Of a stretch of DNA of 64,000 nucleotides, positions 38,392 through 46,809 are shown piece by piece (within the stretch, counting starts at the first letter, position 1; every line of letters begins with the position of its first letter). This stretch comes from Hydrogenophaga sp. GTDB taxonomy: Bacteria; Pseudomonadota; Gammaproteobacteria; Burkholderiales; Burkholderiaceae_C. Location: NCBI GenBank assembly GCA_018333605.1, contig JAGXSV010000082.1, positions 23,691-87,690 on the forward strand, given 5' to 3'. The notes under the pieces are model-generated. The model did no database searches and was not told the DNA's origin. It saw nothing but the letters and a program-made list of their open reading frames with translations. The translations under genes and the position numbers were made by a program.

Positions 38392-39309
38392 TCAGGCCGT
38401 GGTGAGCGTGAGCTTGTTCTGCCGAAAAATGGCCAGCATTTCACCAGACGCGTGCAGACGGCGGAAAGCCTCTTCCACCAGCAGCCGAAGCTGGCGGTTG
38501 CGCGACTTGATCGCAACACCCACCGGCCAGCCACGGTCAACCAGATTGCCCAGCTTGATTTCCTCGATACCCAGGTGGGCAGGTGCAGCAGCAAGGCGGG
38601 CCAGCACATACTCGGCCTGGGCACGGGTCACGTAGGCGGCGGCCACCGTGCCATCCACCACCGCCTGCGCCGCCAGCAAACCGGTGTCGAACAAACGAAC
38701 CTGATCTTTCAATATGCCGGCCCCGTAGCCCAACATCGCAGAGGTCAGGCCCATGCCGCTCTCCCCTGCCAGAGGCAGGCCTTTGAGGTCGTCCGGTGTC
38801 TCCACGCGTTGCACGCGCCGACGGTCGACCAGCAAAACGGGCACCTCTTTCTGGTAGGTGCCGAAAATGAAGGCCAGGCGATCGGCCATCATCAGGTGCA
38901 TGTCCACAGGAACGCGCATCAGCAGGTCTGCGGGACCGTGGCCCAGGTAATGCCCTCGGGTCACCATGTTGCGCAGGTCGCCATGCATGTCTTCAGCCGC
39001 CTGGAAAGGCAGCAGGGAGAGGCCCAGACCCATCTCACGCGTCAAAGCGCGGGCAATGTCGATGTCGAGCCCTTGCATGTTGGCGGGCGGGCCGTATGAA
39101 TAGGGTTCGTTGTCTTTGTAGACGGCCACGATGAGGGAGCCGCGCTGTTTGATGACATCGAACTCAGAAGGCTCACCATCGTCAGGCCGCTGGGCCAATG
39201 ACAAGGGCGCCACGGTGGAGCACAGGGCCGCGGCGAGCACCTGACGGCGGCTCGGGTAGGCCGGGGCGCCGCTGGGCCATGGGGTGGCGGGGATGTCATG
39301 CTGGTTCAA
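38392..39309 (-). CDS. Quinoprotein-associated periplasmic binding protein (XoxJ-like)
   Basis: 305 residues, solute-binding protein family 3 fold. A Sec-like signal (SRRQVLAAALCSTVAPLSLA, residues 20-39) precedes FDVIKQRGSLIVAVYKDNEPYSYGPPANMQGLDIDIARAL, where the binding site forms. It matches the group of binding proteins found next to quinoprotein dehydrogenases, of the MxaJ/XoxJ type, thought to aid dehydrogenase maturation rather than import. The start is TTG with AGGAGACCAGA upstream. It is downstream of pedF in the same operon, separated by a GC-rich hairpin at 39384-39408. Confidence 0.78.
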   Translation of the reverse strand: MNQHDIPATPWPSGAPAYPSRRQVLAAALCSTVAPLSLAQRPDDGEPSEFDVIKQRGSLIVAVYKDNEPYSYGPPANMQGLDIDIARALTREMGLGLSLLPFQAAEDMHGDLRNMVTRGHYLGHGPADLLMRVPVDMHLMMADRLAFIFGTYQKEVPVLLVDRRRVQRVETPDDLKGLPLAGESGMGLTSAMLGYGAGILKDQVRLFDTGLLAAQAVVDGTVAAAYVTRAQAEYVLARLAAAPAHLGIEEIKLGNLVDRGWPVGVAIKSRNRQLRLLVEEAFRRLHASGEMLAIFRQNKLTLTTA

Positions 39310-39409
39310 TCTGGTCTCCTGTGCCGGTTGGGCAAATCGTCGCCGTGTGGGTGGCGCTCTGGTCTGCCCGGGCGGCCTCCGCCGCCCTCAGGCAAAGCCT
39401 CAGAGGGCA

Positions 39410-39907
39410 TCAGGGCTCACGGCGCGTTTCGAGGTAGGCCTTGATGGTCCAGATGGCTTCCTGCGACAAGGTGCTTTCAAAGGGTGGCATGTAGACGCGT
39501 CCATCCCGCACACGCCCGCGGCGCACAGTGGCCACATAGAACTCGTCCATTTCTTTGAAACACGCCTTCTTCTTGGCTTCATCTGCCATGCCCGTGCACT
39601 CTTGGTCAAACTTGCGCAAATCGGGAGAAATGCCCCCTGAGATGGCTTCGAGCCCGTGGCAACGCGCGCAATTCTGGTTGTAGGCCGAGGAACCGATGCG
39701 CAAGGCTTCCTTGTACTCCGGTGCGCCCGTGGTGTAAGGGTTGCTGTCCAGCCATTTTTCGCCCAGTTTGGGCAGCGAGCTGGTGTCGACTGCTTGGGGG
39801 GTGACATCCCCATGGGCATGGACCACCGCGGCGAGACCTGCGCACACGGCCAAGCCAACGGCCCAGCGGCCCAGAAGTGGGATACGGAAATGGGTGGGGT
39901 ATTTCAT
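39410..39907 (-). CDS. pedF: Cytochrome c-550 PedF
   Basis: 165 residues with a Sec signal (HFRIPLLGRWAVGLAVCAGLAAVVHA). A single haem c site is CARCHG (in YNQNCARCHGLEA) and the Met ligand is likely in VYMPPFE. HGDVTPQAVDTSSLPKLGEKWL and SAYNQNCARCHGLEAISGG are nearly diagnostic of PedF, the periplasmic electron acceptor for PQQ-dependent ethanol-type dehydrogenases in pseudomonads. Start at 39907 fits the signal peptide; a sigma-54 promoter lies 53 bases upstream. Confidence 0.9.
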   Translation of the reverse strand: MKYPTHFRIPLLGRWAVGLAVCAGLAAVVHAHGDVTPQAVDTSSLPKLGEKWLDSNPYTTGAPEYKEALRIGSSAYNQNCARCHGLEAISGGISPDLRKFDQECTGMADEAKKKACFKEMDEFYVATVRRGRVRDGRVYMPPFESTLSQEAIWTIKAYLETRREP

Positions 39908-39959
39908 GGGTTTGTCTCCGAAGTCTGAAAGCTGAAAAACGGGTACGCAACCATCCTCA

Positions 39960-39974
39960 GCAATATGCAGGCCA
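39960..39974 (-). promoter_or_regulatory. Sigma-54 promoter of pedF
   Basis: Minus-strand TGGCCTGCATATTGC: conserved TGGC and TTGC with GG and GC ten bases apart. It lies 53 bases before the pedF ATG. The divergent regulator gene has its own match at 40142-40157. Confidence 0.75.
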
Positions 39975-40051
39975 GGCACGCTTTGGGCCGAAGCAACGCC
40001 CTGTCAGCGCCCCGAGAAGCCTTCAGTTGCGCGCCGGGCAAGAGCCATCGC

Positions 40052-40067
40052 GCAACACCAGTGTTGC
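40052..40067. promoter_or_regulatory. Palindromic enhancer-like site between pedF and its regulator
   Basis: GCAACACCAGTGTTGC: seven-base arms with a two-base centre. It sits about 78 bases from the pedF sigma-54 promoter and about 75 from that of the regulator gene, the classic position for a sigma-54 activator site shared by two divergent promoters. The 335-base region 39908-40242 contains these elements and no gene. Confidence 0.6.
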
Positions 40068-40141
40068 AATTTGAAGCAGAAAGATCCCCCCTGGTACAGA
40101 CGCAGCCTGCCACAGGCCAACCCATGGGGTGAGCGCGCCTG

Positions 40142-40157
40142 TGGCGAGCAATTTGCT
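40142..40157 (+). promoter_or_regulatory. Sigma-54 promoter of the AAA+ regulator
   Basis: TGGCGAGCAATTTGCT: TGGC and TTGCT with GG and GC ten bases apart; 85 bases before the gene's ATG. Suggests that the regulator depends on sigma-54 for its own expression. Confidence 0.75.
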
Positions 40158-40242
40158 ATGTCTGGAACACTCCAGCGTCACGGACTGGAGCAACCAAGGG
40201 AAAGCCTGTGTTGATCCCTGACACAGATGCGAGGACAATGAA

Positions 40243-42423
40243 ATGCAAGAAATCAACAAAGTCGATCCGTCTTCGACGGGCCCATCGCATGAGATGGTGC
40301 CTTGGGGAATGGATCCCTGGGACACCTTGACCCCGGTAGCAGGAGACGACATGAACGGCGGGATGCAGATGCACGGCATGGGCCGCCCGAAGGGTGGCCA
40401 TATGTCGAATGACTTAAAAGGCACGGATGCAGGCTTGATCTCTCAGTCGCACCGACGCTCGCTTGCGCACGGCCTGTCGGCACAGGACGAACCCGATTTT
40501 TCCAGCCCCGGACGCGGACTCCTGGCCGACGTGCTGGAGGAGAACAAGTTTCTTTTCCAGCATGCGGCGCCCGTCATGGAGACCCTGTACGACCAGATCG
40601 TCAACACCCACAGCATGGTGCTGCTGACGTCGGCACGGGGCATGGTGCTGCACTCGCTGGGCGACACCGACTTCCTGGAAAAAGCCTCCCAGGTGGCGCT
40701 GACCCCGGGCATGGATTGGTCCGAAAAAAACAAAGGGACGAACGCCATTGGCACAGCGCTGACCGAGCAAGAAGCGCTCACGGTGCACGGCAGCCAGCAC
40801 TACCTGAACGCCAACAAATTCCTCACCTGTTCAGCAGCCCCCATCTTTGATCCCTATGGCCAGGTCATTGGCGCGCTGGACGTGACCGGAGACCACCGCA
40901 GCGTGCACCAGCACACGCTGGCGCTGGTGCGCATGTCGGCGCAGATGATCGAAAACCACATGTTTGCCGACATCTTCCCCAAAGCCATCCGCATCCACTT
41001 TCACACGCGATCGGAATTTCTGGGCACGCTGGTGGAAGGCATCGCGGTGTTCTCACCCGAGGGGCGGTTTCTGTCGGCCAACCGCAGCGCGCAGTTCCAG
41101 ATGGGGCTGCCTTACAGCGCGCTCAAGGCACACACGTTTTCGTCGCTGTTCGGCATGTCGGTGTCGGCGCTCTTCGAACGCTTCAGCGGCGCGCTGCCCA
41201 ACCCGAAACAACTCTGTTTGCACAACGGCGTGTCGGTGTGGTGCCGCATGAAAGCCAAGGCGGCCAACGCATGGTCAGGCTCGGTGACCAGCGCTCCCGC
41301 ACAAGGCACGTCCAGCCCCGCAGACATGCGTTCTGGCGATGCACCCGGCACAGCTGTGCCGGTACCCGCGCCCCTGAAGCAAACAGGTAAAAAAATGCAG
41401 TTTTCCTCCCTGCACTACCTCGACACGGGTGACCGGCAGGTGTCGTCGGTGATCCACAAGTTGCGCATGGTCTCGGGGCGGGACATTCCCATCATGATTC
41501 TGGGTGAAACCGGCACCGGAAAGGACCTGCTGGCGCAAGCCATTCATGGCGATTCCACCCGGTCTGCGCAGCCTTTTGTGTCGGTCAATTGCGCCTCCAT
41601 TCCAGACACACTGATCGAGTCGGAGCTGTTTGGCTACGAAGAAGGTGCCTTCACCGGTGCGCGCAAAAAAGGCTCCATCGGCAAGATCTTGCAGGCCCAT
41701 GGCGGCACGCTGTTTCTGGACGAAATCGGTGACATGCCCAAGCACCTGCAGGCGCGGCTGCTGCGGGTGCTGCAAGAACGCAAGGTCAGCCCGCTGGGCG
41801 CGGGCAAAGAGGTGGATGTGGACGTGGCGGTGGTCAGCGCCACCCACAAAAATCTCAAAGACATGATCGCCCGGGGCGAGTTTCGGGAAGACCTCTACTA
41901 CCGCCTCAATGGGCTGGTGGTGCGGCTGCCGGCGCTGCGCGAGCGGTCCGACTTCGACCTGGTGGTGCAAAAGATCCTCAAGTCGCTGTGTGAAAACGGT
42001 GAGCATGTGGGCATCTCGCCCGAGGTCATGGGCGTGTTCAAACGCTACCACTGGCCCGGCAATTTCCGGCAACTCCACAACCTGTTGCGCACAGCAGTGG
42101 TGATGGTGGGCTGCCAGGGCGAGATTGCTTTCGACCACCTGCCCGACGACTTTTTGGAAGAGCTGGAGCAAGGGCCGGCCGAAACCCGACTGACCCCGCC
42201 CATGCACATGTTTGCCTCTGAGGCGCTGCAGGCCAGCCCTTCAGACACCACGGCCATGCCCGAGCCAGAAGGCCACCGGCTGCAAGACGTGGCGCTGGGC
42301 GCCATGGCGCAAATGCTGCGGCTGCACAAGGGCAATGTGTCGGCCGCCGCCAAGGCGCTGGGCGTGTCTCGCAACACCATCTACCGCAAGAAAGACCAGC
42401 TACCGCCCGATGTGCTGGGCTAG
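40243..42423 (+). CDS. Sigma-54 activator of the AcoR family
   Basis: 726 residues. Residues 1-55 are an unusual Met/His/Gly-rich lead (for example MNGGMQMHGMGR), then a GAF domain (about 90-245; GTNAIGTALTEQEAL), a PAS-like segment (about 258-310), and an intact AAA+ domain: Walker A GETGTGKD (421-428), the sigma-54 contact GAFTGA (468-473) and FLDEIGDMPKHLQ. The C-terminal Fis HTH reads GNVSAAAKALGVSRNTIYRKK. It should sense a small molecule, probably an alcohol or aldehyde, and activate the sigma-54 promoters in this window. The Met-rich start could bind a metal ion. Confidence 0.92.
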   Translation: MQEINKVDPSSTGPSHEMVPWGMDPWDTLTPVAGDDMNGGMQMHGMGRPKGGHMSNDLKGTDAGLISQSHRRSLAHGLSAQDEPDFSSPGRGLLADVLEENKFLFQHAAPVMETLYDQIVNTHSMVLLTSARGMVLHSLGDTDFLEKASQVALTPGMDWSEKNKGTNAIGTALTEQEALTVHGSQHYLNANKFLTCSAAPIFDPYGQVIGALDVTGDHRSVHQHTLALVRMSAQMIENHMFADIFPKAIRIHFHTRSEFLGTLVEGIAVFSPEGRFLSANRSAQFQMGLPYSALKAHTFSSLFGMSVSALFERFSGALPNPKQLCLHNGVSVWCRMKAKAANAWSGSVTSAPAQGTSSPADMRSGDAPGTAVPVPAPLKQTGKKMQFSSLHYLDTGDRQVSSVIHKLRMVSGRDIPIMILGETGTGKDLLAQAIHGDSTRSAQPFVSVNCASIPDTLIESELFGYEEGAFTGARKKGSIGKILQAHGGTLFLDEIGDMPKHLQARLLRVLQERKVSPLGAGKEVDVDVAVVSATHKNLKDMIARGEFREDLYYRLNGLVVRLPALRERSDFDLVVQKILKSLCENGEHVGISPEVMGVFKRYHWPGNFRQLHNLLRTAVVMVGCQGEIAFDHLPDDFLEELEQGPAETRLTPPMHMFASEALQASPSDTTAMPEPEGHRLQDVALGAMAQMLRLHKGNVSAAAKALGVSRNTIYRKKDQLPPDVLG

Positions 42424-42450
42424 CCACCGGGTGTACCCGCAGGGCTGAAC

Positions 42451-43521
42451 TCACTGCCCCTGAATGGGCTGCATTTGCCCCGGAAGCGGCAGGGCGCTGG
42501 GAGCGCCCTGCTCCATCCACACAGGCTCCAGCTCGCGCCAGGCGCGCTGCACATTGAAGGCATGGCGCTCGGCGTAGCCCACCCACGAGCGGTAAGCAGG
42601 CAAGTCAACCACACCCACCTCCTGCGGCTGGCGGCCTTCGTCCATGGCGCGCAAAACACCCTGGCGCAAAGCCAGCAAATAGGCCCGCGTGCCCAGCAGC
42701 GCTGAAGGCACCTGCCCCGGCTCTGCACCAACCGACACCACCGTAGCCACCACTTGGGTTGGGCCCAGCGCTTGCAGACGGTTCAGCGCGTCCAGCCAGC
42801 CGTCCAGCCGGCCCTGCGCCAGCTCCGGAATGCGCTCGCCGTATACCAAGCCGCCCGCCCACAACAGGCGGTGTTCGGCGTTCCACAGCACCAGATCCCC
42901 CTCGGTGTGCCCCCGCTCAACCGGCATCACCTCCAGCACCATGGGACCCAACGTGAGCCGCTGACCCTCTTGCAAGGTGTGGGTGGGCAAAACGATGCGG
43001 GTACCCGCCATGGCTTCAGCCCCGACACGCGCCGTCAAACTGGCCAGGCAACCCGGGCAGCGCTGCTGCATCGCCGCGCGGGTGGCTTCGCTGGCCCAAA
43101 CCGTCAGTTGTCCAGCGGCCCCCCTATCGGCAAACGCTGAGTTGGCGAGCACGTTTTCAGCGTGGGCGTGGGTGTTGACGATCCACCGCACCTCGGCACC
43201 GAAACGGCACGCCAACGAGCTGCGCACCCGCTCGCCATGGCGGTGGCTCGGCCCCGGGTCGATCACCAGTGCGTCTGCGCCCGCCACCAGCGCGGTGGTG
43301 GGCGCGACATGCCCACCATTCAGGGCCGACACCTCTCCTGGGTCCGATGGGTGCCAGACCCACACACCGGGGGCCAGGGCTTGCCAAGGCACCGCCGGGG
43401 AAGCCTCGCAGCCGTCGGTAGGCGTGCGGGCGTGTGCCGTGGGCCACAGGGCAGCCGCAGCCCACAGGCCCAAGGCCCACAGCCTGCTGGCCCCCCAGCG
43501 CGAGCGCCTGAACCCCATCAC
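42451..43521 (-). CDS. SoxH-like quinoprotein-associated metallohydrolase
   Basis: 356 residues with a signal peptide (residues 1-31). Metallo-beta-lactamase fold, but the canonical HxHxDH is altered to THAHAENV and the next ligand region is RGHTEGDLVLW. It matches the SoxH-related hydrolases of the quinoprotein relay system. The gene is divergent from pqqA and co-directional with the S33 hydrolase upstream, which it overlaps by four bases (ATGA). The chemical reaction is unknown; relatives are thought to act in sulfur chemistry with SoxYZ-like carriers, such as the one at 55554-56360. Confidence 0.75.
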   Translation of the reverse strand: MMGFRRSRWGASRLWALGLWAAAALWPTAHARTPTDGCEASPAVPWQALAPGVWVWHPSDPGEVSALNGGHVAPTTALVAGADALVIDPGPSHRHGERVRSSLACRFGAEVRWIVNTHAHAENVLANSAFADRGAAGQLTVWASEATRAAMQQRCPGCLASLTARVGAEAMAGTRIVLPTHTLQEGQRLTLGPMVLEVMPVERGHTEGDLVLWNAEHRLLWAGGLVYGERIPELAQGRLDGWLDALNRLQALGPTQVVATVVSVGAEPGQVPSALLGTRAYLLALRQGVLRAMDEGRQPQEVGVVDLPAYRSWVGYAERHAFNVQRAWRELEPVWMEQGAPSALPLPGQMQPIQGQ

Positions 43522-44624
43522 ACGCTGCTCCGGACCCGGGCGCGCAAAGCGCTCAGCATGTCGGGCTCATGCCCCAGGTGCCCGCTACACGGCCCCGTCA
43601 AGGTCGCTGACCCGGGCGCTGTGTGTTGCCCCAAGCTGACCCAGCGGCGGCTGTTGGCGGGCGGGCAGATGGCGTCAAACCGCCCGTGCACCCAGTCCAC
43701 CGCAACGCCCTGCTGGGCCAGGCTCAGCACCGCCCGGTCCAGCCCGCCTGGCCGTACAAAGCCCCGATGCAACAAGTAATGCGACTGGATGCGGAATTTG
43801 TTCAAAGCCCGCCGGTCAGCCTGGTTCATGCGCAGACGCTTCACCTGGGCCTGGGCCCGCCGCTGCTGGCGCTGCAGGGCGCCCCAGCCGCGCCTGATGG
43901 CGGCAGCCAGCACAGGCTGTTGCAGGCCCGGCGCCTGCATGGCGTGGCGCAAGCTGCGCCGCATGCCCCGGCCCGCCGCCTCGGTTTCCAGCAGGTTCCA
44001 GCGCCGCAACACGCGCAACGATGCAACACTGGGTGTACCAGATTGAAGCAATTGCTTCAGCCGCGCCAGCAAAGGCGGCAAAGCGTGGCCCGCCGCGGTG
44101 GGCCAGTGGGGCTCCGCGCCCAAGCTGCGCGTCACGCCGGGGCTGGGCTGCAACAAGCCCCCCACTTCGCAGCGCCGCAACGCAAAGGCACCGCGCAGCA
44201 CCAGCCGCTCCACCCGCTCGGGATGCGCCTGCGCATAAGCCAGGGCCACCACCGTGCCCCACGAACCGGCCAGCACAGCCCAGCGCTCCACCCCCAAATG
44301 CACCCGCAACGCCTCCAGGTCGGCCACCAGGGCGTGGGTGGTGTTGGCGGTGGTTTTACCCTGTGGGCGGCTGGCACCGCAGCCGCGCTGGTCGGGCGCA
44401 ATGGCCCACTGGCGCGCCAGGTCCAGCGGCGCCAGCATGCCGGGCTGGCAACTGCTGCCCGGGCCGCCATGCAGCATCAACCAGGGCTCACCGGCGGGGT
44501 TGCCCACCGCACGCCATGCCATGTGGTGCCCCCGACCCACCGACAGGTAGTGCGGCGCTGGCCAGGCACTGCCGCGAACGGCCTGCTTCGCAGGCTCAGG
44601 GTTGACCCTAGGTTGGACTTTCAT
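43518..44624 (-). CDS. Alpha/beta hydrolase of the prolyl iminopeptidase (S33) type
   Basis: About 368 residues. The oxyanion region is LHGGPGSSCQPG, followed by DQRGCGAS and the nucleophile elbow GSWGTVVAL, as in proline iminopeptidases; the acid and base are likely VHGRFDAICPP and GHLGHEP. It lies divergently beside pqqA. Many pqq loci carry an S9 or M16 peptidase that processes the PqqA precursor; no such gene is seen in this window, so this hydrolase is a candidate. Start is uncertain: the Met at 44624 fits the family's start but overlaps the -24 element of the pqqA promoter; another Met lies at 44696. Confidence 0.72.
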   Translation of the reverse strand: MKVQPRVNPEPAKQAVRGSAWPAPHYLSVGRGHHMAWRAVGNPAGEPWLMLHGGPGSSCQPGMLAPLDLARQWAIAPDQRGCGASRPQGKTTANTTHALVADLEALRVHLGVERWAVLAGSWGTVVALAYAQAHPERVERLVLRGAFALRRCEVGGLLQPSPGVTRSLGAEPHWPTAAGHALPPLLARLKQLLQSGTPSVASLRVLRRWNLLETEAAGRGMRRSLRHAMQAPGLQQPVLAAAIRRGWGALQRQQRRAQAQVKRLRMNQADRRALNKFRIQSHYLLHRGFVRPGGLDRAVLSLAQQGVAVDWVHGRFDAICPPANSRRWVSLGQHTAPGSATLTGPCSGHLGHEPDMLSALRARVRSSV

Positions 44625-44639
44625 GGCATTTATATTGCT
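44624..44639 (+). promoter_or_regulatory. Sigma-54 promoter of pqqA
   Basis: TGGCATTTATATTGCT: full TGGCA -24, TTGCT -12 and GG-N10-GC. The leader to the pqqA ATG would be about 73 bases. It overlaps the likely start codon of the divergent S33 hydrolase. Confidence 0.8.
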
Positions 44640-44722
44640 TAATAACCTCGCGGCTTGATGTGCAGTGGTGCTGACAAGTTTGCAGACATGTTTCATGCCA
44701 ACCCACTTTTGGAGACCTGACT

Positions 44723-44797
44723 ATGCAATGGACCACCCCCGCTTTCACCGACCTTCGCTTCGGTTTCGAGATCACGATGTACATCGCCAACCGCTGA
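44723..44797 (+). CDS. pqqA: PQQ precursor peptide PqqA
   Basis: 24 residues, starting [13 protein letters not shown] and ending MYIANR. The Glu16 and Tyr20 that are cross-linked to make PQQ are present in GFEITMY. Ribosome site GGAGACCTGACT. It is too short for most gene finders. A terminator follows at 44820, so PqqA is probably made in excess over the later enzymes. PqqD binds it and PqqE forms the carbon-carbon link. Confidence 0.95.
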   Translation: MQWTTPAFTDLRFGFEITMYIANR

Positions 44798-44819
44798 TCC
44801 AGCACCGATCTGCAACCAG

Positions 44820-44850
44820 GCGCACGGGTGAACAACGCGTGCGCTTTTTT
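44820..44850 (+). terminator. Terminator/attenuator between pqqA and pqqB
   Basis: GCGCACG (44820-44826) and CGTGCGC (44838-44844) pair over an 11-base loop followed directly by TTTTTT. It lies 22 bases after the pqqA stop and 35 before pqqB. Confidence 0.8.
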
Positions 44851-44885
44851 CTTCCTCTTTTTTTCCCTTTGTGACAGGTCAGTCT

Positions 44886-45803
44886 ATGCGCATCCGGGTC
44901 CTGGGCTCTTCGGCCGGCGGTGGTTTTCCCCAGTGGAACTGCAACTGCCCCAACTGCGACGGCCTGCGCCGCGGCACCCTCAAGGTCAGCGCCCGCACGC
45001 AATCGTCCATCGCGGTGAGCGTGAACGAGGCCGACTGGCTGCTGGTGAATGCGTCTCCCGACGTGTTGACCCAGATCCGAGCCACACCCGCTTTGCAGCC
45101 CGCCCGCGCCATCCGCGACAGTGGCATCGCCGCCGTGTTGCTCATGGATGCACAAATCGACCATGTCACCGGATTGCTGATGCTGCGCGAGCGGCAAACG
45201 CCCTTGCCCTTGCTGGCCACGCCCGAAGTGTTTTCGGACATTTCCGCCGGCTTTCCCATCACCAAAATCCTGTCGCATTACTGCGGTGTCAACACCCACG
45301 ATCTGCCGATTGACGGCAGCACGGTCGACGTGCCGGGCATGCCCGGCCTGCAGGTGCAGACCGTGGCGCTCTCGTCCAAGCCGCCTCCGTACTCTCCGTT
45401 TCGAGGCAACCCCCGCCCGGGTGACAACATTGGCCTTTTGCTGCGCAACCCCGCCACGGGGCAGCGCGCGTTTTACGCGCCGGGTCTGGCCGAAGTCACA
45501 CCCGCGCTCATCGAGCTGATGTCTGTGTGCAGTGCGGTACTGGTGGACGGCACCTTCTGGACCAACGATGAAATGCAGCGCCTGGGCCTGTCGACCAAGG
45601 CCGCGCTCGACATGGGCCACCTGCCGCAAAGCGGCCATGGGGGCATGATCGAACAGCTGGACCGGCTGCCCGCTGGCGTGCGCAAAATCCTCATCCACAT
45701 CAACAACACCAACCCCATGCTGGTGGAAGATTCCGACGAGCGTGCCGAGCTCACGGCTCACGGCATCGAGGTCGCCCACGATGGCATGGACATCACGTTC
45801 TGA
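44886..45803 (+). CDS. pqqB: PQQ biosynthesis protein PqqB
   Basis: 305 residues, metallo-beta-lactamase fold. N-terminal [19 protein letters not shown] and the degenerate metal motif [11 protein letters not shown] are typical; a [11 protein letters not shown] segment follows. PqqB probably hydroxylates the tyrosine-derived part of the intermediate. The Met at 44886 begins the conserved [11 protein letters not shown]; an upstream in-frame Met adds five residues. pqqC starts 11 bases later. Confidence 0.95.
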   Translation: MRIRVLGSSAGGGFPQWNCNCPNCDGLRRGTLKVSARTQSSIAVSVNEADWLLVNASPDVLTQIRATPALQPARAIRDSGIAAVLLMDAQIDHVTGLLMLRERQTPLPLLATPEVFSDISAGFPITKILSHYCGVNTHDLPIDGSTVDVPGMPGLQVQTVALSSKPPPYSPFRGNPRPGDNIGLLLRNPATGQRAFYAPGLAEVTPALIELMSVCSAVLVDGTFWTNDEMQRLGLSTKAALDMGHLPQSGHGGMIEQLDRLPAGVRKILIHINNTNPMLVEDSDERAELTAHGIEVAHDGMDITF

Positions 45804-45814
45804 AGAGCCCGGCC

Positions 45815-46549
45815 ATGGAAATCGCACAAGCCATCCGCCCCGACAACCACCTGCCCGCCTGGAGCCCCGCTGAGTTTGAAGCACAGCTGCGCGACAAAGG
45901 CCGCAGCTACCACATCCACCACCCGTTCAATGTGCGCATGAACGCCGGCGGCTGCACGCCCGACGAACTGCGCTGCTGGGTGGCCAACCGGTTTTATTAC
46001 CAAATCTGCATTCCTCGCAAGGATGCCGCCATTTTGGCCAACATGCCCGACCGCGCGCACCGCCGCCTGTGGGCCGAGCGCATTCTGGACCACGACGGAT
46101 ACGGCGACTTTGAGGGCTCGGCCGCTGGCGGCATTGAAGCCTGGACGCGCCTGGGTGAGGCCGTGGGCATTTCGCGTGAAGAACTCTGGTCTTTGCAACA
46201 CGTGGTGCCCGCGGTGCGCTTTGCTTGCGACGCCTATGTGAATTTCGCGGCCAAAGCGCCCTGGCAGGAAGCGGTCTGCTCGTCCCTCACCGAAATGTTC
46301 GCGCCGCAGATTCACAAAGACCGCCTGGCCACCTGGCCCACCCACTACGCCTGGATCGAGCCCAGCGGACTGGGTTATTTTCGAAGCCGCATACCACTGG
46401 CCAGCCGCGACGTGGAACACGGCCTGCAGGTCACGCTCGCCCACTTCACCACCCGCGCTGCGCAGCACCGCGCGCTCGACATCTTGCAGTTCAAGCTGGA
46501 CATTTTGTGGACCATGCTCGATGCCATTGAAAAGGCCAGCCAGCAATGA
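45815..46549 (+). CDS. pqqC: Pyrroloquinoline-quinone synthase PqqC
   Basis: 244 residues. Cofactor-less oxidase that performs the final ring closure and eight-electron oxidation of AHQQ to PQQ. Segments [57 protein letters not shown] and MLDAIEKA fit PqqC. Its end overlaps pqqD as ATGA. Confidence 0.95.
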   Translation: MEIAQAIRPDNHLPAWSPAEFEAQLRDKGRSYHIHHPFNVRMNAGGCTPDELRCWVANRFYYQICIPRKDAAILANMPDRAHRRLWAERILDHDGYGDFEGSAAGGIEAWTRLGEAVGISREELWSLQHVVPAVRFACDAYVNFAAKAPWQEAVCSSLTEMFAPQIHKDRLATWPTHYAWIEPSGLGYFRSRIPLASRDVEHGLQVTLAHFTTRAAQHRALDILQFKLDILWTMLDAIEKASQQ

Positions 46550-46809
46550 GCACGCTGCCCGAACGCCCCAAGCTGTCGCGCCGCTTCCGGCTGCAGTTTG
46601 AGGAAACACAAAACCGCTGGGTGCTGCTGTACCCCGAAGGCATGGTGCAGCTCAACCCGAGCGCTGCTGAGATATTGATGCGCTGCGACGGCGAGCGAAC
46701 GATTGGCGCCATCGTGCACGAACTTGAAGCCGCGTTCAACGCCCAAGGCATCGCGCCCGAGGTGAGCTCGCTCCTCGAAGAAGGACAGCGCCGTGGCTGG
46801 ATTGACTGA
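46546..46809 (+). CDS. pqqD: PQQ peptide chaperone PqqD
   Basis: 87 residues. PqqD binds PqqA and presents it to PqqE. The opening [30 protein letters not shown] and [17 protein letters not shown] are the family pattern. ATGA overlap with pqqC; pqqE starts inside its last codons, so all three are translationally coupled. Confidence 0.95.
   Translation: MSTLPERPKLSRRFRLQFEETQNRWVLLYPEGMVQLNPSAAEILMRCDGERTIGAIVHELEAAFNAQGIAPEVSSLLEEGQRRGWID

Noticed and set aside
44643..44690. TGGTGC...TTTGC as the pqqA sigma-54 promoter
   Set aside because: GG and GC are 13 bases apart instead of 10; the match at 44624 is far better.
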